Source of the DNA: Lachnoclostridium sp. UBA739
Lineage (GTDB): Bacteria > Bacillota_A > Clostridia > Lachnospirales > Lachnospiraceae
Length of the DNA stretch: 6,681 bases
Reading direction: 5' to 3'
Assembly (NCBI GenBank): GCA_002297865.1
Contig: DBKX01000129.1
Span: forward strand, 1 to 6,681
The position numbers and the translations under genes are program-made. Every line of letters starts with the position of its first letter. The stretch's first letter is position 1. The notes under the pieces were generated by a model. It saw only the letters and a program-made list of their open reading frames with translations, had not been told where the DNA came from and searched no databases. Of this stretch, positions 6,101-6,681 are shown one piece after another.

Positions 6101-6681
6101 AAACAGCATGGACACATGGAGGCGGTTGGTTATGATTTGTACTGCAAAATGTTAAATGATGCCGTTCGAACATTAAAGGGTGAAACTTCTATGGAAGATG
6201 AATTTGAAACTGCAGTAGATGTAAACCTAAATGCATATATTCCGGCAACTTATATTAAAAGCGAGTTTCAGAAGCTTGAGATATATAAACGAATTGCAGA
6301 AATTCAGAATGAAGATGAGTATTTGGATATGCAGGAAGAATTGACAGATCGTTTTGGAGACATGCCAAGTAGCGTTAATTATTTACTTTATATTGCCCTA
6401 ATAAAATCAATTGCACACAAAGCATATATAACACAGTTGAAACAGATGAATGATATAGTTAAAATAGTAATGTATGAGAAGGCAAGAGTGGATATTAGCA
6501 AGATACCAGAATTAATTGAATCTTATAATGGAACTCTAAAGTTTGTTACAGATAAGGCGCCTTATTTCAGTTTAAACCTAGAGCGTTTTAGAAAAGCATC
6601 GAAAAACGACCATATGAAGTTTTTAGATTATTTAAAAGAAGTAGTAACCAAGGTATATGAGTTAGTGGAAAAAAGAGATTA
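3140..6681 (+). CDS. mfd: Transcription-repair coupling factor Mfd (3' end cut by about one base)
   Basis: I translated this frame throughout; it is open for 1180 codons with no frameshift and ends at 'ta' on the window edge, so the stop is probably just outside. The length agrees with Firmicute Mfd proteins (about 1150-1180). Mfd is a DNA translocase that removes RNA polymerase stalled at lesions and recruits UvrA. In order: a UvrB-like module (about 1-380, with GPGQFAVRGGILDIYP at 167-182); domain D3; a basic linker of six lysines (484-489); the RNA polymerase interaction domain (about 495-575); and the RecG-like motor, with Walker A GDVGYGKT (654-661, Lys660), DEEQ (755-758), SAT (781-783) and QLRGRVGR (924-931). 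The TRG translocation motif lies around 955-1000 (FTDLGSGFKIAMRDLELRGAG), followed by the C-terminal D7 domain (about 1030-1150). Start is GTG. It follows pth, probably in one operon. Confidence 0.97.
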   Translation, partial: MKTFVEPLNELKEYNTIKELLKTGVQPIHITGAIDSQKGHFIYALSEKFPVKVIVTYSESKAKEIYDDYRIFDKEVYLYPAKDIIFYNADIHGNAIVRQRLQIIQKLIEKKPITIIMTIDGGIDRVLPVEMIASKVIKLKTASVINVDEMREQLVHIGYERVAQVEGPGQFAVRGGILDIYPLTDDCPYRIELWDDEIDTIRSFDVESQRSIEQIDSITIYPATEIVLDPARLSMGLKEIQKEKETYAAQLKKEKKFDEARRIQEVVEEFQEKLEMYSGSMGMESFILYFYQNTVSFFDYFRDQECLFFLDEPNRCMERGSAVELEFRESMMHRIQQGYILPRQIEAVYSLSEIQAKLNNRPLIIISTLDYNVKEFVVKAKENLSVKSIQSYQNNFEMLIKDLKHWKERGYRVVLLSNSRTRAKRLSEDIGEHDLPSFYSEDLERVVNKGEIMVSYGNLHHGFEYPLIKFVVISEGDIFGAERKKKKKKRVYEGTKVNSFTDLNIGDYVVHENHGVGIYRGIEKIEVDNVTKDYLKIEYAEEGILYVLATGLDVLQKYAGADAKKPKLNKLGSIEWKHTKAKVRGAVKDIANELVKLYAIRQSKKGYCFGEDTVWQTEFEEMFPYQETDDQLAAIEATKRDMESAKIMDRLICGDVGYGKTEIAIRAAFKAVSDGKQVAYLVPTTILAQQHYSTFVQRMKDFPITIEMMSRFRTASEQKKTVEKLKSGQVDIVVGTHRLLSKDVLFKNLGLLIVDEEQRFGVTHKEKIKQMKEDVDVLTLSATPIPRTLHMSLVGIRDMSVLEEPPVDRQPIQTFVLEHNDEIVREAINRELNRGGQVYYVYNRVNNIDEVAMSVAKLVPEASVSFVHGQMHERELEKIMFDFINGEIDVLVATTIIETGLDISNVNTMIIDDADKLGLSQLYQLRGRVGRSNRTSYAFLMYKRDKMLREVAEKRLQAIKEFTDLGSGFKIAMRDLELRGAGNLLGSKQHGHMEAVGYDLYCKMLNDAVRTLKGETSMEDEFETAVDVNLNAYIPATYIKSEFQKLEIYKRIAEIQNEDEYLDMQEELTDRFGDMPSSVNYLLYIALIKSIAHKAYITQLKQMNDIVKIVMYEKARVDISKIPELIESYNGTLKFVTDKAPYFSLNLERFRKASKNDHMKFLDYLKEVVTKVYELVEKRD

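Overview
The window is a low-GC, AT-rich chromosomal segment of a spore-forming Firmicute. It is most likely a member of the Lachnospiraceae (the former Clostridium cluster XIV group). That placement rests on the GlgC/GlgD pair, SpoVG, clostridial-style Pth and Mfd proteins, strong AGGAGG-type ribosome binding sites and TTG/GTG starts. It is my recollection of family sequences, not a database search. All genes lie on the + strand and gene density is high.

Layout: (1) bases 1-54 hold the last codons of glgC, which overlap glgD by ATGA. (2) glgD (51-1172) encodes the GlgD subunit of ADP-glucose pyrophosphorylase. (3) spoVG (1193-1495) encodes a small RNA/DNA-binding regulator and is followed by a clear Rho-independent terminator (1526-1551). 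(4) A candidate promoter (1591-1619) starts a second unit. Its first gene is an exported transglutaminase-like protein (1644-2498, TTG start), followed by pth (2519-3097, peptidyl-tRNA hydrolase) and mfd (3140 to the window end, transcription-repair coupling factor). mfd is a single unbroken frame of 1180 codons. The window stops two bases into the next codon, 'ta', so the stop codon is probably cut by one base.

How the genes relate: glgC/glgD make ADP-glucose for glycogen. SpoVG is a global post-transcriptional or sporulation regulator that here may be co-transcribed with the glycogen genes. pth-mfd is a conserved housekeeping pair (translation recycling and transcription-coupled repair). 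From memory, Bacillus subtilis has spoVG-gcaD-prs-ctc-pth-fin-mfd. Here spoVG and pth-mfd keep their order, but glgCD lies upstream and one transglutaminase-like gene fills the middle.

I see no phage, insertion sequence, CRISPR array, RNA gene or obviously new system. The points worth a second look are modest: the mis-callable TTG start, an in-frame A_AAA_AAG slippery heptamer in the Mfd linker, an unusual residue in the Mfd RNA-polymerase-binding domain, the degenerate catalytic motifs of GlgD, and the local gene order.
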